64,000 nucleotides of DNA, taken from assembly GCA_037903475.1 (NCBI GenBank), contig JBAJFG010000309.1, positions 744,001 to 808,000 of the forward strand, in the 5' to 3' direction. The notes under the pieces are model-generated. The model was not told the DNA's origin and made no database searches. It saw only the letters and a program-made list of their open reading frames with translations. Of the stretch, positions 34,203-47,204 are shown in pieces; the first letter of the stretch is position 1, and every line of letters starts with the position of its first letter. The stretch comes from Ancylostoma caninum. Lineage: Eukaryota > Nematoda > Chromadorea > Rhabditida > Ancylostomatidae. The position numbers and the translations under genes are program-made.

Positions 34203-37200
34203 TAACTCACTAATAAAAGTCGAGATATTCGTGGGGGTGGGGGGCGATTCCAGGTGAGCTTAAGGATTGATCCAGAGAGGAGGTCGCGAATTGTCTCACC
34301 AGTTTGGTGAATACTACCTCCAGGAGGAAAAGAAATCACGTTCATTGGAGAGGAGAATAGGTTTTCTTCCTGTTAATACATTCCTGTTCTTTACCAATGT
34401 ACATTGGATGAGGATAAGTTCACGGATACCGTGATAATCTTCCTTGGGTGATTAACTCCATAGTGTCCTTGGAAAAAAGGAGAGAAAATGATGCAAAATT
34501 CGAGCTTCCTACTTTAGAGAAGACAGTTGGAGACAAGACGAACATCACAGGCGACGCTAGGTTTTTTTATTGCTACGTATATAAGCTCTAAGGGAACGAT
34601 ATTATTGCAGGCGCTACAAGCCAAGGCAAGGCGTTGAATAACGGGGCAGACCCTTAATCCTTTGACATTTGCTGACTAATCTTGTGAGCTTTCAAAACCA
34701 AAGCTGCAGAGGAGGCGATGCCACAAATCCATCTACCGACTAATGGCCCGCTTTCATTGTGGATATGATGCCCATTGTGAGATCTAAAACCAACAGGATA
34801 ATATAGAAGACCTTCACAGTCGAAGGTGCTTGCATGAATACGTACGTCACACAATAACGTCTTGAGACGCTAGTAATCCTGGAGTGATGACTTCCAGCAC
34901 CACGACATGCATACGTACAGTGTGCGGCAAAAGTCAAGCATAATCGATCTTCAAAACATGGGGAAGAAGAAACGGAAAATAAAATCGGTGGTTGCTATAA
35001 GTCGTCGGCAGTTCAGTTGTAAACATAAATAATATTTTTTATCCCGAAATTTCCTCCACTGGTAGCAACCCAGGCTTGGAAAATGGTACATGCGACATTG
35101 GCCCGGCGCGCATACTGATGAAGTCAAATTCATCTCGGGCATTTTTCAAAGTCTCGAAACAGAGTCCAAATCCCCATGTGATGTTGAGAAAGCCTTGGCT
35201 CATAGAGTCTTCAAAACACCACGGAATCTTCCAAGATAGAGCAAGCCTTCTCCACAAGAAGGAGGTGAAATAGCCGTTAAGCAGGCGAAAATAGCTATGG
35301 TAGTGCGATTTCCGTGTTTGTGGGCAAGAATTTTGACCACTGCCAAAATCGAAGCTAACAATGAACCTAGAGATACCCTAGCGAGTTTCCAAATTTTCCG
35401 GAGATTTTGCTAGGTTCCGTAGTAGGGAGCTTCTACCAACTCCCACAGAAACCTGGTATCTCTTCGCAGATAGATAGAGAAGTGATGGGGGGGGGGGGGG
35501 GAAACGACCTTCACTATCTGCGCACCAGAGTCTACGTCTCACCTGGACTTTCCGAAGTCTGTGTGCCTACGAGAACCTTAATATCAATAATAATATTCAT
35601 GCCCATAACTTGGCTATAAACAAAAAAAAATGACCATCAATTTCTAGAGGTTGCTCTTCCGTATGAGCGATTATGCCTGTCCAAAGACTTTTGCCCCACC
35701 CTGAATATTCTCATGTATGCTTAGCTTCATATACGCTCGAAATATTCCCTTTAAAATTGTGTGTTCAATTGCAAAAATTGTAAAATTGTAAAATTGTGGA
35801 AATGGCTGCTTGACAGGTGCTTATTATGAGAGAATAATTAAACAAGCATTCGCAGAAGCTGCTGGCAAGGATGGATCGTTGCAAAATTGTCACTGTCAAC
35901 ACGTACGTCCCTTAAGCAAAAAATATTGAAAGACTCGAGAAACCATAAAAATGGGCGTAATGACATTCTTTTATCTCTTCTTCGTTATTTCTTCTTGTAA
36001 ATTTAGTCTAATTTCCGCACGGCTGCACCAAAACCATGTTCAATATCTTCACTGTCTCGTTCAATGATGCTGCAAGTTGTGAGAGCAGTACTTCCTATGG
36101 GTTTTAAAATATAGTTGAGAATATGTTTCAGAATATCTGTATCTCAGAATGTAGTAGCTAAAGAATAGTCTGACTGAAGTGACCGTGTTTCTTTCTTGTC
36201 TTCTGACCCTTAGTCGCTTACTTCCCATTTTTATTAATCTAACAACATTTCATCGATAATTTTTTTGGAAATCATAGGTTAGTGCTGAAATCACCGTAAC
36301 CAAATTTAATTGAAGTTTCTTTGGGAGAATGTCTTGTTCCAAACCGTTGGGTAACTTTCGGCTACGCTCTTCGAGAAATCATTTGAATTTTTGTTTTGGA
36401 AAACGAGTGTCTATTGACTAATATGTCCCATCAGAACATTTGATTCCAGATAAACACTGGATATTCCTGCAATGGAACGAAGCGTTGTTAGCAGGGAAGA
36501 ATGAAGTACAGAAGGTGCATATCGTTCTCACTATTGCGAACGGCCAGGTCCCTTGAAATAGGGGCTGGTCGGGCTTTCACCACATTGTGAATATCATTTG
36601 CGTCCTGGCAACGGTTGACCATGGGTTGTTCTTACTTGTTATAGCAGATATCAGTTAGCACACACACTTAGAATACGCACATAGCTTGAATGTAATATCC
36701 TGTGATAATTCCATTCAAGAAAACACGCTCAGTCTTCTAATGTGCGTTAATGCACTATTAATCGCGAAAAAATCATGTAAAAAATCTGAGCAAAAAAAAA
36801 ACAAATGTCACAAGAAGAGGTGTTCTTTTGGTCTTTTGGATCGATAGAGAATTAATGTGTTATAACCAGAAGTAAGTTACTACACATAACGTAAATATTA
36901 CAGTCAAAGAAGACAAATTAAAAGACCAGCCACTTGAACAATAGACGAATTTCAGAGAGGATGAAGTGTCAGTTAGTTTTTATTCCCAAATTTGAATGAC
37001 ATGTAAGACAAGGCTAAAAAAACCCGAACGTACCAAATATAACAGGATTTCGGGGTTTGCAATGGCTGTGTTTGGGCTATCGGAAGAAGGAGAAATGATT
37101 CAGGTTTTGGATGCATCATTGGGAGGATCAGTAATCTCATGATTATGAGTAGGATCACCAGTGGGTAGCAACGGTGATAGACAGCGACGCGTATGGGTAG

Positions 37201-37206
37201 ACATTA
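34203..37206. other. non-coding, no gene seen
   Basis: No supported exon. Contains a G-run at 35487-35501, a short TGTAAAAT reiteration near 35780, and an isolated transposon-tip-like TTTTGCCCCACCCTG at about 35687-35701 with no partner found. Confidence 0.35.
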
Positions 37207-37440
37207 TACTTGTGACCGAATCGAATATATTCGAAGAAATGTTCGAATATTCGAATATTCGAATAATTCATTTATTCGGTTTTCCGAGAAGAGAGCAAAT
37301 TCGAACAATTCATTCATTCGGAAATCTTGAAATGTGGATTATTCGAACAATTCATTCATTCGGGTTTCTCAAAGCACAGGTTAATCGAATAATTCGTTCA
37401 TTCGACTGAGAGAAACGGTGTTATTCGAACTTTGAACTAT
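37207..37440. repeat. TTCGAATAATTCATTCATTCG minisatellite
   Basis: Four to five degenerate units of about 45 bases, each with TTCGAA.AATTCATTCATTCG followed by a variable segment such as GGTTTTCCGAG or GGAAATCTTGA. Same family as 27228-27520 and 38790-39000. Confidence 0.7.
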
Positions 37441-38338
37441 TATGATATCGAGGAAGGAGAGCGTGCAGCATCGTATAACGAGGTCATGCCTTGAAGGTGC
37501 GTTGCAGTACCACCCATCTCAGGCAAATAGCCTATCATAACGTAATATGCCTCAAGGCTGACCTTTACCAAAGCAAGTTATGGAGGTTGTTTGTGGCGTT
37601 AAAGCACGCCTACCAGGATAAGTATAAATAAGGGGATGGGAGCATGCGCTACACTCTACAAGAACCTTATTCTCTGGAGAGAAAGTGGAAGAAGACTTTT
37701 GAGAAATCAAAGGACAGACGAAATGGAAATTATTTTAGGCACGTATATTTATACCAGTCTGGCCGTCCGGCTGACGCCGGACTTCCAGACTCTTCCTAAT
37801 GCTCGCTTCGCTCGCATGGCTTCATCCCTTCTTCATTCAAATAAAGTCACAGCTATTCCAAATTTTTGCTATAGTGTGTCCCACACCCTTTCCATTGCTT
37901 TTTCTCATGTAAAAATGCACTTATCAAAGAGGATTAACCTTCTCGAAGCAATTTTATCATTTGCTCAACTGAAATAGCTTTTTGTAACTAAATATAACCG
38001 GTTCAACCTGGATTGACCGCAGGAAATGGTCTATCATTCTTTGTTTTTTATAACTGGTCAAGTGATAAAAGTCAGTTCGAGCATATAAAAGTGGAGGGTG
38101 CGGTGTGTTCATAAACAAATGAGAAGAGAAGAACGCGGGTGAGGACGTAAGGAGGAAGGATTCACACGGATTGCATACTAATCCGCGCAGTGGTCTGACA
38201 TCTAGTTTTTTTAAACGATTGATGTTAGACGCCATCGAATCGATTTAACAAATATGGACCTAACTCATGACATTTCCCTGAGTAGTGGACACCGGCGCAC
38301 CCCTCCTGCATCGGTAGCTATATTTTCAAGCGCTCCTC

Positions 38339-38469
38339 CACTTTGGGCGCCGGCGCACCCTTATTACAACCGTGGACCCGTCTCCCCCACTTTGGGCGCC
38401 GACGCAATCTTATCACAGCCGTGGACCCGTCTCCCCCCCACTTTGGGCGCCGGCGCACCCTTCATGTAA
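38339..38469 (+). repeat. GC-rich 51-base minisatellite
   Basis: About two and a half units of CACTTTGGGCGCCGGCGCAC, a TTATTACAACCGTGGACC-like part and CGTCTCCCC. It stands out by GC content and lies 50 bases from the AC microsatellite. Confidence 0.8.
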
Positions 38470-38515
38470 CGTTGGAGTGGTCGGCATCACTCTAAGCCAC
38501 GCCCTCGAATTTCGT

Positions 38516-38637
<122 letters not shown>

Positions 38638-38789
38638 ACACACAAAGTAAGCCCGTTATTATAAGTCATGATAGTCAGATCTCCTGAGATTTCTATGTGT
38701 AGGCAAATATAAGGAAAATGTGAGAATTTAATCTCTCATGATGGTTATTTGTTAAATGCAATGCCAATAGAATTTGAAAAAAAAAACCC

Positions 38790-39000
38790 CGAATGTTCGA
38801 ATCGAATATATTCATTCATTCGGTCTCCCGGAATATCCCTCTATTCGAACTATTCATTTATTCGGGCAGCTAAAAATACTTGATATTCGAATAATTCGTT
38901 CATTCGCATATTGCGAAAGCTGCGATATTCGAATTATTCATATTTCGAATGATTGAAATTGGGCAATATTCGAATAATTCGAAAGTTCGAATAACTGAAA
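38790..39000. repeat. TTCGAATAATTCATTCATTCG minisatellite, third array
   Basis: Units with TTCGAA..ATTCATTCATTCGG (near 38797, 38843 and 38886) and a denser TTCGAATAATTCGAA end. Same family and orientation as 37207-37440, about 1.4 kb away. Confidence 0.7.
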
Positions 39001-40340
39001 AATCATCGAATATTCCCAAGTATAGTAGACATACCCGGGTAAGGCCATATTCTTTATCTGTTTTCCATACAGTGGAAGGAACGAAACGGGATATAGGTAA
39101 TTTGTATGTTGGTTTTTTCTTATACTGATGGATGCCAGGTAGGGGGTAGTCTTGGGTACATTCCTCGTTTATCATGCATGGGTGACCTCAATAAAGCATG
39201 GTAGCCCAGAGTGTGCTGAAAAAGGTGAAAACAGATCAAATCAATAGGAATCTGACAATTTAATAAGAAATTGCTTATTCTTTCTAACTGAGCTATACAT
39301 AGAATTTCGAGAACTAACGAGCATTTGAAAAAAAATGCAAAAGTAAGAGTCATGGTGTGTTATAGGAAAAAACTTCAGGATTCTATGGACAGAAAGAGCG
39401 AATTCTGAGGAGTAGAGACATTTGGTGGTGTTCGAAATGCACAACGTGCCCACTGCTCCAGTTTGGTTGGGAGTTTTCAAAAATGAAAAAAAAAATTCAC
39501 TGCAAAATTGAGTTACAACATGATTTCTATAAAAAATCGCTCTCGTCAATTTGCTGTTGTTATGAAATGGTATTTTTGTTGGAAAGATGTCACCATCGTG
39601 GTAAAGGAGGGCGGCGCTGACCATTCGCTTACTGTGTAACGTGAGCGTGCACCCTGGATTGTCTCCAGGGCGACCGCGATATCGTCACAGCTACATCTTC
39701 ACTGACAATAGCGCTAAATTAGAGCATCAATCTGAGGTAATTGTGAGAAGATTATTATGTTGTTCAAAGAGGGAAGAGGGACTAAATGGAGGCCACCGTT
39801 GGTTTTCTGGAATGAGTCCCTTTTTGCTAAAAGTAGATAGGGAAGGGTACTACCATGAGAAACGAAGCGGATGAAATGAGGTGAAGCCTTGTGATTTAGG
39901 GCAAGGAAAGACCTCTAAGAGAATAGATTAGCTGATCTATTGCCGAGAGGTGTCTACGTCAGCGAATCCTTCAGGATACAGGCTTCTCTTACCAATTAAG
40001 GCTTATGTACGGAGACTATAAACAGAATCACTTGAGTTCTGGTGAAAAGCAAGGAAGTTCTTTCTACTTATTGCAGCTTCCTATAACAGAAATTGTGAGC
40101 TAATAACAAGCATGATGTGGGGTGTTGTTCAACTGTTTTGAAGCCTTCTTTTTTTCAGATTTCGTTGACTTGCATAAGATTTCAGAGGGATTCTTCGTTT
40201 CTTCTGAGAAAACCAGTGCAATGCCGTGGATTCAAACTTGATCATTTCGGGAGCTCTGTCCTGCAAGGTGCTGGTCAACAAATTCGCAGAAGAGGGTTAT
40301 GCACTAAAATCATAGTGTTGTGCATAAAATACTCTAACTA
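39001..40340. other. non-coding, no gene seen
   Basis: AT-rich, no exon chain, RNA gene or repeat array that I can support. Confidence 0.35.
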
Positions 40341-40795
40341 CAATACCCGCACTAAGTTTGTTAAAAATGAACGTTCAGAACGCGGATTTGCGTTGTTTTC
40401 GTTCCAGGGCGATAACTCATCGTAACAAAGCGATTCACAGACCAAACCAGGGGTCAGAAGCAGCAGTAGAGTGGGCTAACATATTTCGTGGAACCAGCTC
40501 TAAATTTCGACTTTGAACGTTGAAATTCCAGAGTCATTTATAGTGCTCGGATCATGCCGCGCATCAAAGTATGTCGCACGCTATGCGCGGCAGAATTGAA
40601 AACTTGCGAATTTCGTTGTTGAAGATCCGAATTTAGGGCTGATTTCATGAAATATGGTAGCCCACTCCGTTGTCGTTTTCGACCCCTAGTTTGGTCTGTG
40701 AATCGCTTTGTTACGATGAGCTATAACCCTAGAACGAGAATAACGCAAATCCGCGTTCTAGATGTTCATTTTTAACAAACTTAGTGCGGGTACTG
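40341..40795. mobile_element. palindromic TA-flanked element, family 3
   Basis: Left end CAATACCCGCACTAAGTTTG, then TTAAAAATGAACGT; the right end is the inverse ending GCGGGTACTG, with TA on both sides. Pairing continues through GAACGCGGATTTGCGTT, CGTAACAAAGCGATTCACAG and GTGGGCTA. No coding content. Confidence 0.75.
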
Positions 40796-42252
40796 TATGT
40801 ACGTAAGACTTCAAAGTGGTGAAGTAAACTATGCCAGTAATGAGACCGGTAGAGAAAATCACTACCGAAAGGAAGCTGTAATTCACATGATTGATTTAAT
40901 GCTGAAATCTACTTACATTTACTATGGCGGTATAACTTGCCAACAGGTTGAAGGTATTCCACAACGATTATCATGCAGTCCTCAGCTAGCGTTGCCCTAG
41001 GGTTCATGGAATATGAGGTTAACACTACACAAATGTGTGAAGATAAAGAGATAATTCATTGATATAGTGGTTTTCTAAATTCATTGATGTTTCAGACATT
41101 GTAGGGATTTCCGAAAGCATCCTGAAGAGACTACAGGGTGCGGCATAAATACTGTGTCAAAATTTTTTGCTAGCTCCATCCTCATGTGGCTCTCCGTCCT
41201 GAATTTTATTTTTATAATTCTTTCCCTTCCTCTGCAATATCTCCACATTTCATAACCTCACATCAACGTTCCACGTTATAACACATCCGAATTTGAAAAG
41301 AGCAGAGATCGTCTTATGAAGCCTGAAGTGCAATATTGTCCCTTGATCAGAGCTATCTTTTGCAGCAATATAGCTGCACCGCCCAATCTGTACTATCATG
41401 CTCTGCTATTGGAGGACTGTTCCCCCCTACATGCCGCACACATGCCGCTGGTGATCATATCTTTTGACAGCTACTGCATTTATTCAAAATATTTTAGTCC
41501 GTCAGTGATCTCATTGCTATAATAACTGCTTCGATGATACGTGTACAAGGGGAGGGAGGCTGTGCTGCCCCACTCCAGAAACCAGGGAGACCTTGATCCA
41601 TTCGCACCTCACGTTGACGTGGCATCATCGATAAGAATGTTGTCAGTGACAATTCGATCGGGTTGAATTGAGTAGCTCCCAACTCGAATATCTCCATAGA
41701 CACTGTTCAGAAGATTGCGAAACTTCAGCTGAGATATCGCAGTTACTGACGTTCTTGAGGCAGGGCACACACAGCTTGGGAACCAACTCAACTCCTGCCT
41801 CCGTGTCGCAGTATTGTGAAGAAGTGGGTGGTGAGCGCCGCTTCTTCAGTCTGTGATGGTTTGGGACGAGTTGACATCGGAACTTCTACTTCGCTGTTTT
41901 TCATGGTTTTTCATGGTATTTTCAGGGTAGTTTCCAAAAACTGACGCCGGTTTTAGTAAAGAATCCATGCTAATGGATTAGGGGACACCTTCACACAGCC
42001 AGTATCCCTTAACAGAATAGAACTCATGATCTCACCGAAAAACCCCACTTTCGCCTTCTGTGATCCTGACTATCCCAATTAGTGAGGGTACGTCATATGG
42101 TCCTCCTACCCCTTGGTCTCAACCACCTGGGCTACTTTGTTTGAAGCTTTCTTGAAGCCAAGGTCTTTGCTACTAGCCGCAAAGGGGTGAACTCCCTCAG
42201 GGCAGCATTCGAGAGGTAGTGGAGGAAGACGGACGTCAATCTCTCGCCAACT
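40796..42252. other. non-coding, isolated transposon tip
   Basis: No gene seen. CTACAGGGTGCGGCATAAAT at about 41132-41151 resembles the tips of the 44796 and 20995 elements, but no inverted partner was found nearby. Confidence 0.35.
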
Positions 42253-43737
42253 GGGCCGGTAGTAATCCACCCTGCAAGTTGGTAGCAATGTTGCCACCAT
42301 GACGGCAACACTGCCTACAAGGTGGCAACTTTGGATGCGAAGTTGGTGTGAGATGCGGCAATCCGTTATGGCTGCAAAACTTAGCGGCGCTCACAATATC
42401 GAACCCCACTATAGCGCGATCATGAGCAAGCGACTGAACCACTTGGCCATGTCAACACGATATGACGTGCGATTGAATCTCAACACAAACACCAACCAGA
42501 TCAGATTTTGATTGGTTTTTGGTATCTCATCTCACAACAGTGTGTACGGTATTGGTAGAGGTGCTGAAATCAACTGCTATTGTACTCAAGCATGTTCATT
42601 TCTCCATATCATTAATTTTGCTCCGATTTCCTATCTAGTTTGAGGTCTCTTTGTGCCATCAGGTTGACTTTGTTCTCGCTAACCCTTGGCAGCATTATCG
42701 TAGGTGTCTCTTAACAATACAATATAGTCGGGTGAATCCCCTCGATCTCTGCAAAGTGCTCCACCGTGTGACCTACAGGCAGCGTTGCGACCAGCTGAGT
42801 GGATCGATGCCCGACCTCCCATCACTCCCAAAGAAGCTTTCATTTAAAGGCACAAAAATGGAGGAAAACAAATAAACCAGTAACAATGTATGAGAAATGA
42901 CGGAAACAAGAGCTTATAATCGGAATATTTTCCAGAATACTGAGAAAAAACTGGGAAAAGCAGCGCTATAAACCCAGCTGGTGCAAAATGCGGCGGCCGA
43001 TTATCAAATCAGCTGATCGGACAAAACGAGGGCGCGTGATGGAGCACTTTGAGGAACATGGCTAGATTCATTCTATGAGATCACACCTTTGGAAAGATTA
43101 CAGGGTAATGCTGTTTAAGGGTTAAAGAGAAACAAAATCAACCAGCTAACCCAAGAAAAGACTCATTACATATTACATATTACATTATAGTGCCTGCTAG
43201 ATGTTTAACTATTTACATACTTCTTTGGAACTAGATGCACATGCAGTTTCATCTAATTAGGTTTCAGAAGTCAGGAAACTGAAGAGCAAGTCCGTGCAGG
43301 CAAGAACTACGGTTGAAACTTTGGTTGCGACCACGGTTGAAGTTCCCGACGAGGTACGACCTCGGACATGCCCTAGGGCATGTCCGATCTGCCGACGGGG
43401 AAACCTCTCTCCTTACACACTCTCTCGTCGCACTCGCCTGCTGCCACCTACGTTGCCACCTTAAGGTGGCAGCTTTGGTGGCGCCCAAGGAGGTCGCGAT
43501 CTCGTAGGCAGCTGGAGTTTCCGAATATTTGCGCACGGCTGTTTCAAACAAGGACATCTGAACACAGTACTTGGGGGTAAAACAAGTTCACAGGGATAGT
43601 ACCCGTGTGAGGTAAAGTTGCAAAATTCAGGAGTTTTTATTGATTGAGGTGCCTCCGCACCGTTCCGGCTGCCACTGATGTCGCATCCTGGTGCCACCGC
43701 GAGTTGGCAACTTGCGGGGTGGATTACTACCGGCCCT
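42253..43737. mobile_element. 1.5-kb element with CAGGGCCGG-type ends
   Basis: GGGCCGGTAGTAATCCACCC at the left (42253) is inverted at the right (GGTGGATTACTACCGGCCCTG, ending at 43737), with GCAAGTTG following inside both ends. Between them are repeated TTGCCACC/GGTGGCA motifs and a tRNA-like segment. No transposase frame was recognised, so it is probably non-autonomous. The superfamily is not assigned. Confidence 0.6.
42385..42458 (-). ncRNA. tRNA-like segment (A and B box), probable SINE or tRNA relic
   Basis: On the minus strand TGGCCAAGTGG (42449-42439) fits the RNA polymerase III A box and GGTTCGATA (42405-42397) fits the start of the B box, about 34 bases apart. The cloverleaf stems look imperfect and the B box tail is off consensus, so a working tRNA is unlikely. 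Confidence 0.4.
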
Positions 43738-44795
43738 GAAGTCTTAATTGAGCAGCGAGTGAGGGCCTGCACCAAGGCCGAAGCAGGCTATTTAGGTGAT
43801 GGGTGATGCTCGAATGAAACAGATAGTAAGCATGCCGCCCCAACATCTTGCATTTTTGATGCAGTATGTTTGAAAATTGAGCGATCCATACATAACAGCC
43901 ACCCTGTAGTTTTGGCCAAAGAACCAAGTCAAATTCGAGATCAAAAAATGAGTTCATCAACGAGCAAACAACAATGAATATGGCGGGATTGAATACAACA
44001 GCAAACTCAAAGTAAATTCCAACTATGAGCTACTTCTGCTTTTGATGGTAGCGGTAGGATTCATACGGGAAGCAGAGGTTTATGTCACTCATTTCAAGCG
44101 TGTTGAGTTGTACTGCCATTTCATCATATGAGGAAGAGAAAAATTGTTCTGATTTCATACGCAGAAGATTGGAAAAACATGCATCATTCTCTTTGAACCA
44201 GTGCTAATTTTTGATTCATTTGGCGACATGATAACTTTTAATAAAGTGCTTATAAAGTCTCGGCTGACGTTGAAGTTTAGGAGAATGGCTTCTTAAAAGA
44301 TTAATTGCATTTTTGTAGCGTGTGATTACAAATATCTTTTCTTGGATACCCATTACCAATAAATTTCGCGTGAAATCATTTCCATAACTTCTTAATTGAC
44401 ATTTCATGTCGGCTGGATCCTGCTTTTGACAAAGATCCACCACCCTCACTCCTCCTGCCACTAGCTCGCTTGTAAGCCTAATTTCATTAACCATGGAGAA
44501 ATCAACCAAGAGGTCCGAAAATGCTCAGGAGCGGATGATGGAAAGGGCTCCGTGCCGTCGAATATCATCGAAACGTGATTATTTTAATGATTACCTGGTA
44601 ATCCCATGATGTTATACTGTTGTTTACATCCACATTTGAAAGGTCAGGAGAGAGGGTAGTACTGTAGTTATTGATACATGGAAAAAATAGAAAAATTAAC
44701 CGCTTTCTGCCTATGCACTTTGCGGTTTAGCGCAAATAACGAAGTTTGCGAGAATGTGAGCAATACCCTGGAATAGCAACATCTTCAGTTTATTA
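43738..44795. other. no gene supported; one 97-codon open frame
   Basis: A minus-strand frame at 44509-44216 is open (it includes CQKQDPADMKCQLRSYGN) but lacks an ATG at its first codon, has no family resemblance I can name and no partner exon. Confidence 0.35.
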
Positions 44796-45689
44796 CGGGG
44801 TGCGTCAGAATTATTGACGCACCTAAAATGAGTCTGCAGAAAAGACAAGATGCAAAAACATTCCAAATAAGCATATGCAGAATAAAGCCCATGTCTTGGC
44901 GATCCGAATAAATGCACTCTTGTTCACAGCAAGCTCCTTGCTTGCTGAAGCAGTCACAGAGACGACGAGGAATCGCACAGCTTCTGTGCAGCAACTAGCT
45001 CAGGTCGGCTTTGTCCCAGATCTTGAATAGATGAGCAATTGGGAGCTTGATGTTTCTGTGGATGATAGCGCAGCTCTTGCTCTCAAAGATATCCGTATGA
45101 GGTCATCCGTAGACTGGAACTCGGTTCACAAGGAAGCCTATTCTCCGCAAATTGAAGGGCCTCAAGTAGAAACTTTTTGAAACTGGGCCCGTACCACTTT
45201 TGTCTTGTGCACAACAGCCAAGCCCTGCCAAAGTACCTATGAATTCATCTTGTGATGAGAACTATGATAAGCAAGAAAGAGTGCCCTTAGAAGATTGCTT
45301 GAATGAGAAACAAGATAACGAGAAAATTTTCTATAGTAAAACATAGATGCATTTCTTTGGCGAGAACACGGCAAGACTTGCGAACAATCACATGCTTTCA
45401 TGTGATACTTGGAAAGCTAGACCTGCTCCATTTCTCGTAAGAGTATCTTTTTTCTAAGGCTTACCCTCTATATAACATGAACGAACTTCAGTTGCGGCGC
45501 ATCGGCGATTTTCTCTACTGACATCTTCGTGGCTGCTTTTACAAGGAAAGAGCGCTCTCCTAACAGGAATGGATTTTTTGCATTCGCTAGGACATGACCT
45601 TTATTTTGGATGTGCATATGTGGTGGTTCTCGGGATATTGTCCTTTTTACAGCATAACTTCAGTGCGTCAATATTTCTGACGCACCCTG
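44796..45689. mobile_element. element with TACAGGGTGCGTCAGAA ends
   Basis: TA-flanked, 894 bases. Terminal inverted repeats of about 125 bases: GGGTGCGTCAGAA, TTGACGCAC, AAAAGACAA/AAAAGGACAA, CATATGCA and CCATGTC occur in the same order from both ends. The inside has no long frame, so it is non-autonomous. Related relics are at 24262-24365 and 24387-24425. Confidence 0.7.
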
Positions 45690-46830
45690 TACATAAGCTT
45701 CAAGAAGCTGGAGGGAATGATCTTCAGTTTGGTAACAAAGGAAAGACCATAGGATGCCGTAGCTTTCTACGACGAGATAACTATCAGAACTGAAATCAAG
45801 GATTGGAGATTGGAACCCTTCGTCAGTTCCAGCTAATTGCAAAACAGTCAAAGTTGTGAAAATACTTCTCTGCAGTCATTTAAGCCTGGCTCATTAGAGA
45901 ATGTATCTGTAGGCGTCGCCATACATTTTCCTTGAAGGTCTGTGCACGCATGTTATTTGGAACGCCCATAACAATTTCCATGACCATTTTGTACCATAGT
46001 CTCTTTTTGTCTCTTTTTGTTGGGTTGAGTTAGAAACGGTTTGTATATGTTGTACAGAAAAATCTTCACAATTTCCTTGACAATGGAGCTTAACAGAAAA
46101 GCTAAAAAGATTTGAGATCAGATTGTATGGTTTCATGTGGTGAGACATGCCTCTTTTCAAAGAGTCACGATATACTCGCCTCTTTCGCTTGTGAGAATGA
46201 TCGTTATTTAGCACACACCTCCTACCATGTATCTCGGCGTTAACCTTGATGATCAAGGATGATCAAGGAAATAACAAGGTAGTTTTGCAAGTTTTCCGCA
46301 GATGTGTTGGAGTACTTTTTTGTTCCACAATTGCAAAACCGAGCAAAGTTAGAGTACGAGGGTAGAGTGCTTCGCAAATTAATCTCGCTATGTACAGTAC
46401 TAGCGCCCCTTCGGGACGCTAGAAAGGTGATGGGAGAACCGACTGAGATACGTGCAAAAGCTTTACACTTGCGAAATCCTCAGGAAATTAACAAAGATGC
46501 GGAACTAATCATCAACTGAGCTCAGCTCCTCCTTGCGATTTGCGTATATTCTATTGATGGTGTAAATTCGCAGCAAGAAAAGAGGAAAAGGTTAAGAAAG
46601 GTTTCTCCCATCTACCATGGAAACTATTTCGCAGTTCATTGTGGAAACCCAGGAGTGAGGTGTATGCACATCCCACGTTGTGCGACTCAACCGCAACTAA
46701 TTTTAAAGTCCATGTAAAACGGATAGAAGAATCAAGAACCAAGAATTGCTGAACTCTACCTCTTGTATGAGATGGGCATGCAGCCCAAGATTTCCCTTCT
46801 GGGCTCTCCTCTCGATGCTGAAGATCTGTA
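45690..46830. other. non-coding, no gene seen
   Basis: Open frames are short; one at 46304-46519 (plus) is unremarkable. Possibly more LINE debris, but nothing diagnostic was found. Confidence 0.3.
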
Positions 46831-46926
46831 AGATGTCACTCAGGTACCTATGCCCTCCTTTTCTGTGACTAAACACCAAGGAATTGAAGAACAGAAGAGA
46901 AGGGCATAGGTACCCAAGTGACATCT
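46831..46926. repeat. hairpin with about 30-base arms
   Basis: AGATGTCACTCAGGTACCTA and TGCCCTCCTTTTCTG near 46831-46865 are inverted near 46894-46926 (AGAAGGGCATAGGTACCCAA, GTGACATCT). The loop is about 35 bases. Confidence 0.65.
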
Positions 46927-47039
46927 TGTCTTGTAGCCGAAAGAGGTTTTGCGCCGCCTCGGTACGCATAGAATTCAAAATCGTCTGCATAGAAATTGTG
47001 GACTAAATTTTAACGCTTTTACAAAGACTAAGCTGTTCA

Positions 47040-47204
47040 GGAGGTTGTCGCAAAATTGTAATTCCTAGAGCAGAGCTAAGTGGTAGAGCTCATTTCTTCT
47101 CTCTTAGGGTACCTCCAGATTATCTGAAACTGAGTGGACGCCAACCTCTTCCTGCTAATTTGAGTAGGTTTAAGACGCTACTGAAGAGAACTTTAAGTCC
47201 TTAG
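47040..47204 (+). pseudogene. C-terminal end of a LINE reverse transcriptase ORF
   Basis: A 54-codon frame ending in TAG contains CRKIVIPRAELSGRAHFFSL, RVPPDYLKLSG and LSRFKTLLKRTL, the layout of the last residues of CR1/jockey-type LINE proteins (K-I-x-x-P, R-x-FF-x-x-R-x-P..L, then F-K-x-L). The catalytic part is not found upstream, so this is a 5'-truncated remnant. Confidence 0.5.

Noticed and set aside
44216..44509. 97-codon open frame on the minus strand
   Set aside because: No ATG at its start, no motif, no splice partner, and such lengths can arise by chance.
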